Assembly: GCF_015229955.1 (NCBI RefSeq)
Contig: NZ_JAAKYZ010000001.1
Span: 496,001 to 560,000 of the forward strand
DNA from: Campylobacter concisus
GTDB taxonomy: Bacteria; Campylobacterota; Campylobacteria; Campylobacterales; Campylobacteraceae
Length of the DNA: 64,000 nucleotides
Reading direction: 5' to 3'
The notes below the pieces were generated by a model. That model had not been told where the DNA came from and ran no database searches. It saw only the letters and a list, made by a program, of their open reading frames with translations. This document shows, piece by piece, positions 46,565 to 54,464 of this stretch. A program made the position numbers and the translations under genes. Numbering within the stretch: the stretch's first letter is position 1; each line of letters opens with the position of its first letter.

Positions 46565-47002
46565 ATGGCAGCAAAAATTTTCTCACCAGTTGATATCTTA
46601 TCAATAATAGATCTTGAAATAGCTTTTATAAATCGTTATAAAAATGTAAAAGATTATGCAAAAAATTTATCTTTGATATATTTTTCTTTGCCAAGTACTA
46701 AAGAGTATAGTGAACTATTTGAAAAATTTTTAAGACAAACTGACGTTGTTGTAAGAGAGAATGAACATTATGTGGTTGTACTTCATGGAACAAACGAAAG
46801 AGGAGCTAGTGAACTATTATCTGGTATTCAAGAGTTTTTAAACGCTGAGCCAATTGATTTGATAGTAAGCTATCCAAAAGACGGAAGAAACGCTAAAGAG
46901 CTTACTACTAAGCTTCAAGATGAGATAAAAGATAATTATGGTGTATTGCTTGAAATGCTTTCAAATCAAGAAAAATTTGAAGCTTTTGAAAGTATGATTT
47001 AA
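46565..47002 (+). CDS. Degenerate GGDEF-like small protein
   Basis: A 145-residue soluble protein. Its central stretch LFEKFLRQTDVVVRENEHYV and VVLHGTNERGASELLSGIQE follows the pattern of diguanylate cyclase domains (LR.TD.VAR.GGDEF.VLLPGT...GA), but the GGDEF signature itself is replaced by ENEHY, so catalysis is not expected. It could be a c-di-GMP-independent protein-binding derivative. It lies 32 bases after racS, probably within that transcript. The assignment is by eye. Confidence 0.5.
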   Translation: MAAKIFSPVDILSIIDLEIAFINRYKNVKDYAKNLSLIYFSLPSTKEYSELFEKFLRQTDVVVRENEHYVVVLHGTNERGASELLSGIQEFLNAEPIDLIVSYPKDGRNAKELTTKLQDEIKDNYGVLLEMLSNQEKFEAFESMI

Positions 47003-47022
47003 TATAATTTTGTGGAGTTTGT

Positions 47023-48465
47023 TTGGAGAATTTACTACTATTTTTTGCGGTTTTGCTTATAACTAGCATTCTTTTAAGTAAGATCTCTGATAAATTTGGA
47101 ATTCCATCTTTAATAATATTTTTAGGCGTTGGCATGTTGGCTGGCTCAGACGGCTTGCTGGGTGTAAATTTTGATGATCAAATGATTGCTCAAAATGTCG
47201 GTATGCTAGCACTTATTTTTATACTTTACGCTGGTGGGCTAGATACTGATTTTGCAGCGATTAAGCCTATTTTTGGCAGAGGTTTAGCGCTCGCTACACT
47301 TGGTGTTTTCTTAACCGCGCTAGCTATCGCTCCAGTAGCAAAATATCTGCTTGATTTTACTTGGGCGGAGGCCTTTTTACTAGGCTCCATTATCTCTTCA
47401 ACAGATGCAGCAGCGGTATTTGCCATACTAAGAGCTAAGAAAATTTCACTTAAAAATAGCATTGCGCCATTGCTTGAACTTGAATCTGGCTCAAACGATC
47501 CAATGGCGATATTTTTAACTATGACGATCATTCAAATGATCTCACTAAATAGCACTCCAAGTGCGTCAGAGTGGGCGATTACACTGGTTAAGCAGTTTGG
47601 TATAGGTATCGCTATGGGCTATTTATTTGGCGTTGCTTTGCCAGCTATCTTTAATAGACTTCGCCTAAAAAGCTGGGGTCTTTATCCAGTTTTTTCTATC
47701 GCTTGGATATTGCTTTTATACACGCTTTGCTTTAAGGTTGGTGGCAATGGCTATTTGGCTGTCTATATAGCTGGAATTTTTATAAATAAAAAAGAGTTTT
47801 CTCATAAGAAAAATTTAGTCGGTTTTCATGACGGTATCGCTTGGACGATGCAGATAGTTGTCTTTTTGACGCTTGGTCTTTTAGTAAATCCTTCCGAGCT
47901 TCCAGCAACAGCACTAATGGCGCTTGTTTTGGCCTTATGGCTTATGTTTTTTGCAAGGCCACTTGGTGTTTTTGCATCGCTTGCATTTTCAAAATTTAAG
48001 ATAAATGAGCAAATTTTTATCTCCTGGGTTGGGCTAAGAGGCGTCGTGCCAGTTGTGCTAGCTACCTATGTTTATGTCGATGGCGTACGTGATGCGGATA
48101 TGATTTTTAACATTATATTTTTTATGGTTTTGATTTCTATTTTGATACAAGGTATGTCACTTGGCTTTGCAGCTGATAAATTTAAGGTCAAAGAGAGTGA
48201 GCAAGAGGATACTAAACTGGTAGAAAACTCTCCGATCTTAAGCTACACGCTTCGCCAGCATACCATCCACTATGGTTCAAAACTAATTGGCAAAGATTTG
48301 GCTCAGCTTGAGCTTCCAACTGAGTTTTTAATAATCCTAATAAAGCGTAAAAACGAGTATCAAAAGCCGACTGGCTCAACAATCTTTGAAGAAAATGACT
48401 TGCTACTGATACAATGCGAAAATCAAGTGCTTTATCAAGATACTATTAAGTATTTAACGTATTAA
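47023..48465 (+). CDS. CPA1 K+/H+ antiporter (NhaP2/CvrA-like) with TrkA-C domain
   Basis: A 480-residue membrane protein with about 12-13 helices. IYAGGLDTDFAAIKPIFGRG, SIISSTDAAAVFAILRAKK and LELESGSNDPMAIFLTMTII are hallmark CPA1 sequences with the ion-binding aspartates. A cytoplasmic TrkA-C-like domain occupies the C-terminus (IHYGSKLIGKDLAQLELP). Such antiporters expel K+ or Na+ to control cell volume and pH. The start is TTG at 47023. It is the last gene before a 537-base gene-free interval. Confidence 0.9.
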   Translation: MENLLLFFAVLLITSILLSKISDKFGIPSLIIFLGVGMLAGSDGLLGVNFDDQMIAQNVGMLALIFILYAGGLDTDFAAIKPIFGRGLALATLGVFLTALAIAPVAKYLLDFTWAEAFLLGSIISSTDAAAVFAILRAKKISLKNSIAPLLELESGSNDPMAIFLTMTIIQMISLNSTPSASEWAITLVKQFGIGIAMGYLFGVALPAIFNRLRLKSWGLYPVFSIAWILLLYTLCFKVGGNGYLAVYIAGIFINKKEFSHKKNLVGFHDGIAWTMQIVVFLTLGLLVNPSELPATALMALVLALWLMFFARPLGVFASLAFSKFKINEQIFISWVGLRGVVPVVLATYVYVDGVRDADMIFNIIFFMVLISILIQGMSLGFAADKFKVKESEQEDTKLVENSPILSYTLRQHTIHYGSKLIGKDLAQLELPTEFLIILIKRKNEYQKPTGSTIFEENDLLLIQCENQVLYQDTIKYLTY

Positions 48466-48544
48466 ATTGAAGTTTTGTCATCGTTTGATGCTGAATTTTG
48501 ATTTTATAAATTTATAACGCACGATAAATTTTTAAAAATAAAAC

Positions 48545-48574
48545 TGCATGCAGTGCGAAGCACTGAAGCATGCA
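48545..48574. repeat. Hairpin TGCATG-CAGTGC-GAA-GCACTG-CATGCA
   Basis: CAGTGC-GAA-GCACTG forms a 6-bp stem with a GAA triloop, extended by TGCATG pairing with CATGCA after a 3-base bulge (AAG). Confidence 0.6.
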
Positions 48575-48603
48575 CTTCTAACGTTGTCGTACTTCGACTT
48601 CGT

Positions 48604-48689
48604 CTCGTAACTGTAAGCAGACAGAGGATTTAAAAAGGGGGATAAGGGGACGGACGGCTTGCTTCGCTAGCTCGCAACTGCAAGCAGAC
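48604..48689. repeat. 19-base direct repeat (two copies)
   Basis: CTCGTAACTGTAAGCAGAC at 48604-48622 recurs as CTCGCAACTGCAAGCAGAC at 48671-48689, with two T/C differences and a 48-base gap. The second copy sits in the loop of the long-range stem 48634-48719. Confidence 0.6.
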
Positions 48690-48719
48690 CGTAATTCAAG
48701 CCCCCCCTTATCTCCCTTT
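48634..48719. repeat. Long-range 16-bp inverted repeat
   Basis: AAAGGGGGATAAGGGG (48634-48649) pairs with CCCCTTATCTCCCTTT (48704-48719), with a single G-T position that would be a G-U wobble in RNA. The 54-base loop contains a smaller CTTGC/GCAAG stem. Confidence 0.6.
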
Positions 48720-48779
48720 TGATAAATTTACACCTCAAAGCAAATTTTAAAACTTTCATTTACTTGCAAGAATTGACTA

Positions 48780-48817
48780 CTGATTTTAGGCCTCGCAAAG
48801 CTTGCCACTAAAATCAG
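48780..48817. repeat. 10-bp perfect hairpin
   Basis: CTGATTTTAG pairs with CTAAAATCAG across an 18-base loop that itself contains CCTCGCAAAGCTTG. No gene ends here to need a terminator. Confidence 0.5.
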
Positions 48818-48884
48818 AGCCGAAATTACTCGTTCATGAAATTTTAAAATTTGCCTGAGCTTCATATATGTAAAATTACCTACT

Positions 48885-48920
48885 AAAATTTGGCTTCGCT
48901 TGCAGCTTAGCTCAAATTTT
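48885..48920. repeat. 8-bp inverted repeat
   Basis: AAAATTTG pairs with CAAATTTT across a 20-base loop (GCTTCGCTTGC, then AGCTTAGCT). Confidence 0.4.
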
Positions 48921-49002
48921 AAGGCCAAAACAAATCCGTTCAGTCTCATTTTATTTTTGCTTTTTATAAAATCACTAAAACACTAGCAAAATGGGAGGCA
49001 AA

Positions 49003-49182
49003 ATGCTTGATAGTATCATCCTTGCGGTCTTGGTATATTTTGCAACACTCTTATTTATGTTTTTTCTGCTCGCCTTTTTTGCCTTTTGGTATATAAGCGT
49101 GCCGCTACTTGTCATCTTTTTTGTTATAAAATTTATAAGGCAAGCAAAAGAGTGCGAGAGGATATGTGGCAAGCTTGAGTAA
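49003..49182 (+). CDS. Small membrane protein
   Basis: About 59 residues, almost entirely hydrophobic (IILAVLVYFATLLFMFFLLA then FFAFWYISVPLLVIFFVIKF), forming two transmembrane helices, with a basic and cysteine-containing C-terminal tail (RQAKECERICGKLE). The ATG at 49003 is favoured over one at 48991 because GGGAGG lies 5-6 bases before it. Function unknown. It converges with metY. Confidence 0.55.
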   Translation: MLDSIILAVLVYFATLLFMFFLLAFFAFWYISVPLLVIFFVIKFIRQAKECERICGKLE

Positions 49183-49220
49183 ATTTTAAATTTCTAGCCC
49201 AAAATGAGCTAGAAATTTCT

Positions 49221-50492
49221 TTATTCTAGGGCTTGAGCCAGATCAGCTATCAGATCCTCAGCGTTTTCAAGGCCTATGCTAACTCTTATTAGCTCTTTTG
49301 TGATGCCAGCTTTTATAAGCTCTTCACTGCTTAGCTGTTGGTGCGTAGTTGATGCTGGGTGCGTGATGAGCGACTTTGTATCGCCGATATTTACCACGAT
49401 CTTAAAGAGTTTTACACGCTCTAGCATCTTTTTTGCACGCTCAAAACTATCAGTTTCAAAGCAAAATAGTCCATTTGCCATGCCATCTTTAAAGTATTTT
49501 TGCGCCTTTGCGTGATCTACGTTGTCGGCAAGCCCAGGATAAGCCACGCTTTTTATATGTTTGTGAGAGTTTAGAAATTTAGCCACTTTTAGCGCGTTTT
49601 GTGAGTGTCTCTCAACTCTAACGGCGAGCGTTTCAAGCCCTTGTATGAGCTGCCAAGAGTTAAACGGAGAGATCACAGCGCCGATGTCGCGCACGATGGC
49701 AAGCCTCATTCTTAACGTGTAGATATCAAAACGATCCGTCATATCAGCATATACGATGTCGTGATAGCTCGCGTCTGGCACGTTAAAGTGCTCATATCTC
49801 TTGTTGCCTTTTAGCTTTTCGTTTAGGTGATTTGCGCTGACGACCACGCCTGCTAGGCTAAGACCCTGACCGCTCATATATTTGCTAGCGCTATGCACGC
49901 AAACATCGACGCCGTGGCGAAGTGGCTGAAAGATGATAGGCGTTGGCACGGTGTTATCAGTGATGCTGATGATGCCATATTTGTTTGAAATTTCTACGAT
50001 TCTTTCGATATTTGGGATAGAAATTTGCGGATTTGAGAGCGTTTCAAAAAATATAGCCCTAGTTTTTTCGTCTATCAAACTCTCCAGATCATCAGCAGTG
50101 TCGCTGTCAAAGACTCTAGCCTCTATGCCAAATCTCTTTAGCGTGTGCGTAAAAAGCACCGTTGTGCCACCATAAATTTTTTTGGCGATGATGATATTAT
50201 CGCCTGCTTGGGCTAAATTTATGATGCTGTAAAACAAAGCTGACTGACCGCTTGCAGTCGCTATCGCAGCGGCTCCGCCCTCAAGTGCGGCGACCCTTTT
50301 TTCAAAGATATCTGTCGTTGGATTGCCAAGTCTTGTGTAGATGTGGCCGCCATCCTTTAGATCGAACCTAGCAGCGGCTGTCTCGGCACTTCCAAAGTCG
50401 TAAGCCGTACTTTGAAAAATAGGCACAGCCATCGTGCCAAAACCCTCATGTGTGTCGTAGCCTACGTGGATCGCAGCGGTTTCTTGCCTCAT
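49221..50492 (-). CDS. metY: O-acetylhomoserine sulfhydrylase (MetY)
   Basis: A 423-residue PLP enzyme of the Cys/Met metabolism family. It condenses O-acetyl-L-homoserine with sulfide to give homocysteine for methionine synthesis. Visible are YTRLGNPTTDIFEKRVAALE, ATASGQSALFYSIINL, and the PLP-lysine motif VHSASKYMSGQGLSLAGVVV (lysine near residue 210). The length fits the O-acetylhomoserine type rather than cystathionine enzymes of about 380-390. It is a single gene with a TATAAT element (minus strand, 50524-50529). Confidence 0.94.
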   Translation of the reverse strand: MRQETAAIHVGYDTHEGFGTMAVPIFQSTAYDFGSAETAAARFDLKDGGHIYTRLGNPTTDIFEKRVAALEGGAAAIATASGQSALFYSIINLAQAGDNIIIAKKIYGGTTVLFTHTLKRFGIEARVFDSDTADDLESLIDEKTRAIFFETLSNPQISIPNIERIVEISNKYGIISITDNTVPTPIIFQPLRHGVDVCVHSASKYMSGQGLSLAGVVVSANHLNEKLKGNKRYEHFNVPDASYHDIVYADMTDRFDIYTLRMRLAIVRDIGAVISPFNSWQLIQGLETLAVRVERHSQNALKVAKFLNSHKHIKSVAYPGLADNVDHAKAQKYFKDGMANGLFCFETDSFERAKKMLERVKLFKIVVNIGDTKSLITHPASTTHQQLSSEELIKAGITKELIRVSIGLENAEDLIADLAQALE

Positions 50493-50523
50493 TTTTGCTC
50501 CTTTTAAGGTAATTTTGGCGTAA

Positions 50524-50529
50524 ATTATA
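50524..50529 (-). promoter_or_regulatory. TATAAT -10 for metY
   Basis: Minus-strand TATAAT within AATGTATAATTTACG, 32 bases upstream of the metY ATG. Confidence 0.5.
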
Positions 50530-50571
50530 CATTAGCAAAGCCAAAATTTAGGGGATAAAATCAAATTTTGA

Positions 50572-50577
50572 TATAAT
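50572..50577 (+). promoter_or_regulatory. TATAAT -10 for the 50598 gene pair
   Basis: Plus-strand TATAAT in TTTTGATATAATTTGCC, 20 bases before the TTG at 50598. Confidence 0.5.
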
Positions 50578-50597
50578 TTGCCAAAAAAAGGAAAAAT

Positions 50598-50930
50598 TTG
50601 AACCAAGTTACGGACAAATTTAAGCGTGTAAAATATCTTCGTGCGCTAGAAAAATTTGCAAAATCAGCGATAAATGGTCTAAAAAGAGATGACTTTGACG
50701 AGGCTGAATTTCGTCAAAGAGTGGAGAAAAACGCGAAAGTCATCGAAAAAGTCGAGGCTGTCTATCTTGATCAGCCATACTCAAAGGCACTAGAAAATTT
50801 TATAAATTTGCTTATCAAAAATGCCCCAAAAGAGGAACTTTTAAAGGCGGCAAACCTACTTGATAAGCTCAAAAATCAAAAGACATATAAAAAAGAAAAA
50901 CATAAAAATAAATTTAAGGATGAGGATTGA
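50598..50930 (+). CDS. Small charged helical protein of unknown function
   Basis: A 110-residue protein with no membrane segment or cysteine. It is rich in lysine, glutamate and leucine and is predicted by eye to be all-helical (YLRALEKFAKSAINGLKRDD; KALENFINLLIKNAPKEELL), ending in a very basic tail (TYKKEKHKNKFK). The start is TTG at 50598. Its stop overlaps the HAD phosphatase start by 4 bases, so the two are coupled. No family recognised. Confidence 0.6.
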   Translation: MNQVTDKFKRVKYLRALEKFAKSAINGLKRDDFDEAEFRQRVEKNAKVIEKVEAVYLDQPYSKALENFINLLIKNAPKEELLKAANLLDKLKNQKTYKKEKHKNKFKDED

Positions 50931-51550
50931 AAGTAGTTATTTTCGATATGGATGGCACGGTGATCGATAGCGGCGAGGCGATATATAAAACGGTGAATGA
51001 AGTAAGAGATGAGCTAAATTTGCCGCCACTTGAAAAAGAATTTATCATAAAAGCGATCAACGAGCCAGGTAGAAATTTACCCCTTGAGTTTTACGGCATC
51101 GACACGCCAAGCAGGAGCTTAAAAGAGGGCTTTGAAGAGAAATTTAAGAAATTTTACGATGAGTGCGCGACTACATATGAGGGTGTAAAAGAGCTTTTGC
51201 AAAAGTGCAAAGAGGCTCATTACAAAGTCGTTTTGGCAAGCAACGCACCGCACGATACGCTAGAGAAAATTTTAAAGAAAAATGAAATTTACGAGCTATT
51301 TGACGAGGTCATAGGCGCTAGCAAGGAGATACCACAAAAGCCTGATCCTGCGATGCTTCATTTGGCTGTTAAAAAGACGGGAGCCCGCAAGGCGATCTTT
51401 GTAGGAGATAGCCTAAAAGACGAGCTAGCTGCTAAAAATGCAAATATGCCTTTCTTGCAAGTTAGCTGGGGATTTGGCGAGGAGAGCAAAACTGCGACTT
51501 ATAACGCTAAAAATGTTAGCGAGGCTTGGGAGATAATATTAAATTTTTAA
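50927..51550 (+). CDS. HAD-family phosphatase (phosphoglycolate phosphatase-like)
   Basis: A 207-residue haloacid dehalogenase-superfamily hydrolase: motif I FDMDGTVIDSGE, motif II VVLASNAPHDTLEKI, a lysine in EIPQKPDPAML, and motif IV FVGDSLKDELAAKNANM. A small helical cap lies between motifs I and II, as in Gph/phosphoglycolate phosphatases. The substrate is unknown. The start is TTG at 50927, overlapping the preceding small gene. Confidence 0.88.
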   Translation: MKVVIFDMDGTVIDSGEAIYKTVNEVRDELNLPPLEKEFIIKAINEPGRNLPLEFYGIDTPSRSLKEGFEEKFKKFYDECATTYEGVKELLQKCKEAHYKVVLASNAPHDTLEKILKKNEIYELFDEVIGASKEIPQKPDPAMLHLAVKKTGARKAIFVGDSLKDELAAKNANMPFLQVSWGFGEESKTATYNAKNVSEAWEIILNF

Positions 51551-51566
51551 CTTAGTTTTAATTGGC

Positions 51567-51572
51567 TATAAT
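51567..51572 (+). promoter_or_regulatory. TATAAT -10 for the DUF2018-ispB-hemA-proS-hemC operon
   Basis: TTGGCTATAATCTT contains a perfect TATAAT 27 bases before the ATG at 51599. Confidence 0.5.
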
Positions 51573-51598
51573 CTTAAGAAATTTTCAAAGAAACAGCG

Positions 51599-51853
51599 AT
51601 GATAGATATATTTGAGGGCAGTGCGAGGGATAAATTTTATGACATTTTGTTTAACGCAAATGCCGTTTTGGTTAAAAACGAGATAGATAAAATTTTTGAA
51701 AAATTTGTGGCTATGAGCGAGCTTTGCGAAAAGCATGGCGTTAGCGAAGATGAGATCAGAAATTTTATAGTCTCAGAGCAAGATAAAATTTATAACGGAG
51801 TAAATGACCTATATATCGAGCTTAGCGGAGAAATTTTAAGCCAAAATGAGTAA
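51599..51853 (+). CDS. DUF2018 family protein (HP0242-like)
   Basis: An 84-residue, all-helical acidic protein (NAVLVKNEIDKIFEKFVAMS, then ELCEKHGVSEDEIRNFIVSE). Size, composition and position two genes before the polyprenyl synthase match the DUF2018 family restricted to Campylobacterota. Its H. pylori member HP0242, as I recall, forms an intertwined, topologically knotted-like homodimer. The biological role is unknown. It overlaps the next gene by 8 bases. Confidence 0.7.
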   Translation: MIDIFEGSARDKFYDILFNANAVLVKNEIDKIFEKFVAMSELCEKHGVSEDEIRNFIVSEQDKIYNGVNDLYIELSGEILSQNE

Positions 51854-52277
51854 GATTTTCGCGCTCATTGCTTTGCTTGCTGCTCTTGTTTTTGCTAAGG
51901 AGCCAAATTTTGATCCAAGTTCGGTGCACACATTTGAGCTTAAAAAAGATGAGTGGGCAAGAGTTTTTATAACTGAGAAGCGAACTCAAAGGGTTGAAAC
52001 TTTTGACTTTCGCTGGACGCTGTTTGATAGCACAAACATCACCGTGCAAAGCTTTTTTAGGCGCTATCCAAGGCAGATGGTCTTTTCTCTAAGACAAGGA
52101 CAAAACACCTACATGCAGCGAGTTTTGCCTGATTTTACGATGCCGCCAAATGAGAGCGTAAGCCTTTATATATCATTTATTGATTTTAAGGATAAAAAGG
52201 CGCATTTTAGGGTGGCGCTGCTAGATGAGAGCAAGCGTGTGGATGTGGGTTTTAGAGATCCGCACGAGGATAAATAG
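51846..52277 (+). CDS. Exported protein of unknown function
   Basis: A 143-residue protein with a signal peptide (MSKIFALIALLAALVFA). The mature region is beta-rich and basic (WARVFITEKRTQRVETFDFR; QMVFSLRQGQNTYMQRVLP), consistent with a small periplasmic domain. It overlaps the DUF2018 gene, and a homologue appears to hold this place in related genomes, so it is conserved with the isoprenoid/heme cluster although no function is known. Confidence 0.65.
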   Translation: MSKIFALIALLAALVFAKEPNFDPSSVHTFELKKDEWARVFITEKRTQRVETFDFRWTLFDSTNITVQSFFRRYPRQMVFSLRQGQNTYMQRVLPDFTMPPNESVSLYISFIDFKDKKAHFRVALLDESKRVDVGFRDPHEDK

Positions 52278-52287
52278 AAGGATAAAA

Positions 52288-53181
52288 ATGGATAAAATCG
52301 ATGAAATAATGAGCAAATTTATAAGCGAGCTTGGCTACAAAGAGGCGTTTGAGATGTTTTTAAAGATAAACTCAGGCAAGAAGCTGCGCTCAAAACTTCT
52401 TTTAAAGATCGCAGGCGAGAGTGAAATTTCACTTAAACTTTGCGCTATCATCGAGCTCATCCACCTTGCAAGCTTATTGCACGACGACGTCATAGATGAG
52501 GCAAATATAAGACGCGGCAAACCAAGCATAAACGCACTTTTTGGCAGTAAAAACTCAGTCATGTTGGGCGATATCCTCTACTCAAAGGCTTATTTTGAGC
52601 TTACAAAATTTGATCCAAGCATCGCAGCTGTCATCTCAGACGCGGTCAGCAAACTAAGCATCGGCGAGATGATGGATGTGAAAATGGCTGAAAATTTTAA
52701 TGAAAACGAGCAAGAATATTTAAAAATGATCTATTATAAAACAGCTGTTTTGATAGAAGCCACGGCTATTTGCGGGGCAAAGCTAGTTGGCAAAAATAGC
52801 GAGAAATTTGGCATTTATGGCAAAAATTTAGGTCTTGCATTTCAGATCGTTGATGATATCTTAGACATCACTCAAGATGAAAAAACGCTTGGCAAACCAG
52901 CACTAAACGACTTTGTCGAGGGCAAAACAACACTCCCATACATATATCTTTATAAGAGCCTGGACGAGGCTGGTAAAACAAAGCTTAGATCGCTTTGGGC
53001 AAAGAAGTTAAACGCGGACGAAATTTCGTGGCTAAAAGAAAATTTTGATAAAACTAGCTCACTTAGCAAGGCTATAAGCGAGGCAAAAAGGCTTGGGACT
53101 GAAGCGATAGAATCGATAAGAGAGTATAAAAACGCCGAGCTTGAAGGGATCATAAAAAGCATGATAGATAGGGAATTTTAA
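52288..53181 (+). CDS. ispB: Polyprenyl diphosphate synthase (octaprenyl type)
   Basis: A 297-residue trans-prenyltransferase. The first aspartate-rich motif is LLHDDVIDEANIRRGKPS (about residues 70-87) and the second LAFQIVDDILDITQDEK (about 185-201). It extends isoprenoid chains from IPP, giving the side chain of menaquinone. The start is ATG 52288 (AAGGATAAAA upstream); the longer in-frame reading from 52225 would overlap the preceding gene without homology. It abuts hemA by one base. Confidence 0.93.
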   Translation: MDKIDEIMSKFISELGYKEAFEMFLKINSGKKLRSKLLLKIAGESEISLKLCAIIELIHLASLLHDDVIDEANIRRGKPSINALFGSKNSVMLGDILYSKAYFELTKFDPSIAAVISDAVSKLSIGEMMDVKMAENFNENEQEYLKMIYYKTAVLIEATAICGAKLVGKNSEKFGIYGKNLGLAFQIVDDILDITQDEKTLGKPALNDFVEGKTTLPYIYLYKSLDEAGKTKLRSLWAKKLNADEISWLKENFDKTSSLSKAISEAKRLGTEAIESIREYKNAELEGIIKSMIDREF

Positions 53182-54464
53182 TGCACTATTTAGATATAAG
53201 TTTTACATATAAAAATACTGATATTTCAGTCAGAGAAAAGCTTGCGTTTGATAGTGATGAAAAAAAAGAGCAAATTTTAAAACTACTAAGGTCAAACAAA
53301 AACATAGAAGAGTGTATGGTGCTAAACACCTGCAACCGCGTTGAAATAATAGCAAGTGTAAGTGATCTAAAAAGTGCAACGACGCATGCGTTTAGATGCA
53401 TGTCTGTATTTTCAGGTGTTTTTGAAGACGAGCTTTATGAAAGAGCAGACATTTATGAAGATAGCGGAGCCGTGCATCACCTCTTTGCCGTGGCAAGCTC
53501 GCTTGATAGCCTAGTCGTCGGCGAAACGCAGATCGTTGGTCAGTTAAAAAATGCTTTTAAATTTGCTTACGATAGCTCAGCTTGCGGCGAACAAATCAGT
53601 AAAATCATCCATTATGCATGTAAGTGCGCTGCTAAAGTTAGAAACGAAACTCAAATTTCTAAAAACCCAATCTCAGTTTCAAGCGTCGCCGTAGCAAAAG
53701 CAAAAGAAATTTTTGGTACGCTTGAAGGCAAAACTGCTATCGTCGTAGGCGCTGGTGAGATGGGCGAACTAGCAGCAAAACACCTAATCTCAAGTGGCGC
53801 AGAGGTGATCATCATAAACAGAAGCTCGGATCGTGTTGAGCAGCTAGTTGATAGCCTGGGTGATAACGCTAGCTGGGATAGCATTTTAAAATTAAAAGAG
53901 TATGTAAATAATTACGATCTGATATTTTCAAGCACCGCGGCCCCTCACGCTATCATCACAAACGCCATAATCGAACCAAGAGAATTTCACAGATACTTTT
54001 TTGATATTGCCGTGCCAAGGGATATTGATCTTATAAATACAGAATTTATTAGTGTCTATACGGTTGATAGTTTAGAGGAGATAGTAAGGAAAAATTTAGC
54101 CCTAAGAGAGGAGCAAGCACAAAAGGCTTATTCGATCGTAGGCCAAGGCACAAGCGAATTTTTAAAAATTTTAAAAGAAGATATGAGCGTGCCACTCATA
54201 AAGTCTATCCGCAAACAAGCTGAAATTTGCGCTAAAAACGAGCTAGAAAAAGCGATAAAAAAAGGATATTTAAAACATAGTGATTACGATGAGGCGCAAA
54301 AGCTCATCCATCAGGTCTTTAAAGCCTTTTTGCACCAGCCAACGATGAAACTAAAAGGGCTTGCAGACGAGGAGAGAGCTAGCGAGCTTTCAAACGGAGT
54401 TAAATTTTTATTTGACATAAAAGATGAACAAAATTTTCAAGCAGGAGATATAGATGAAATTTAG
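53181..54464 (+). CDS. hemA: Glutamyl-tRNA reductase
   Basis: HemA reduces glutamyl-tRNA to glutamate-1-semialdehyde, the first step of C5 heme synthesis. The 427-residue protein has the catalytic cysteine in [11 protein letters not shown] (about residue 51), the [17 protein letters not shown] motif, a Rossmann domain ([16 protein letters not shown]) and a C-terminal dimerisation helix region. It overlaps ispB by one base and proS by 11 bases. The same transcript carries hemC. Confidence 0.97.
   Translation: MHYLDISFTYKNTDISVREKLAFDSDEKKEQILKLLRSNKNIEECMVLNTCNRVEIIASVSDLKSATTHAFRCMSVFSGVFEDELYERADIYEDSGAVHHLFAVASSLDSLVVGETQIVGQLKNAFKFAYDSSACGEQISKIIHYACKCAAKVRNETQISKNPISVSSVAVAKAKEIFGTLEGKTAIVVGAGEMGELAAKHLISSGAEVIIINRSSDRVEQLVDSLGDNASWDSILKLKEYVNNYDLIFSSTAAPHAIITNAIIEPREFHRYFFDIAVPRDIDLINTEFISVYTVDSLEEIVRKNLALREEQAQKAYSIVGQGTSEFLKILKEDMSVPLIKSIRKQAEICAKNELEKAIKKGYLKHSDYDEAQKLIHQVFKAFLHQPTMKLKGLADEERASELSNGVKFLFDIKDEQNFQAGDIDEI

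Larger units (their letters stand above)
48466..49002. other. Gene-free, hairpin-rich intergenic interval
   Basis: 537 bases with no convincing reading frame. The left part (48541-48720) is unusually G+C-rich and full of paired segments described separately; the right part (48780-48920) holds two more hairpins in AT-rich sequence. Upstream of the small gene at 49003 lies GGGAGG. The interval may hold a structured RNA, a degenerate repeat element or old gene remnants. Confidence 0.6.

Noticed and set aside
48466-49002. CRISPR array in the repeat-rich interval
   Set aside because: Only two imperfect 19-base repeats are present, with no regular spacing and no cas genes.
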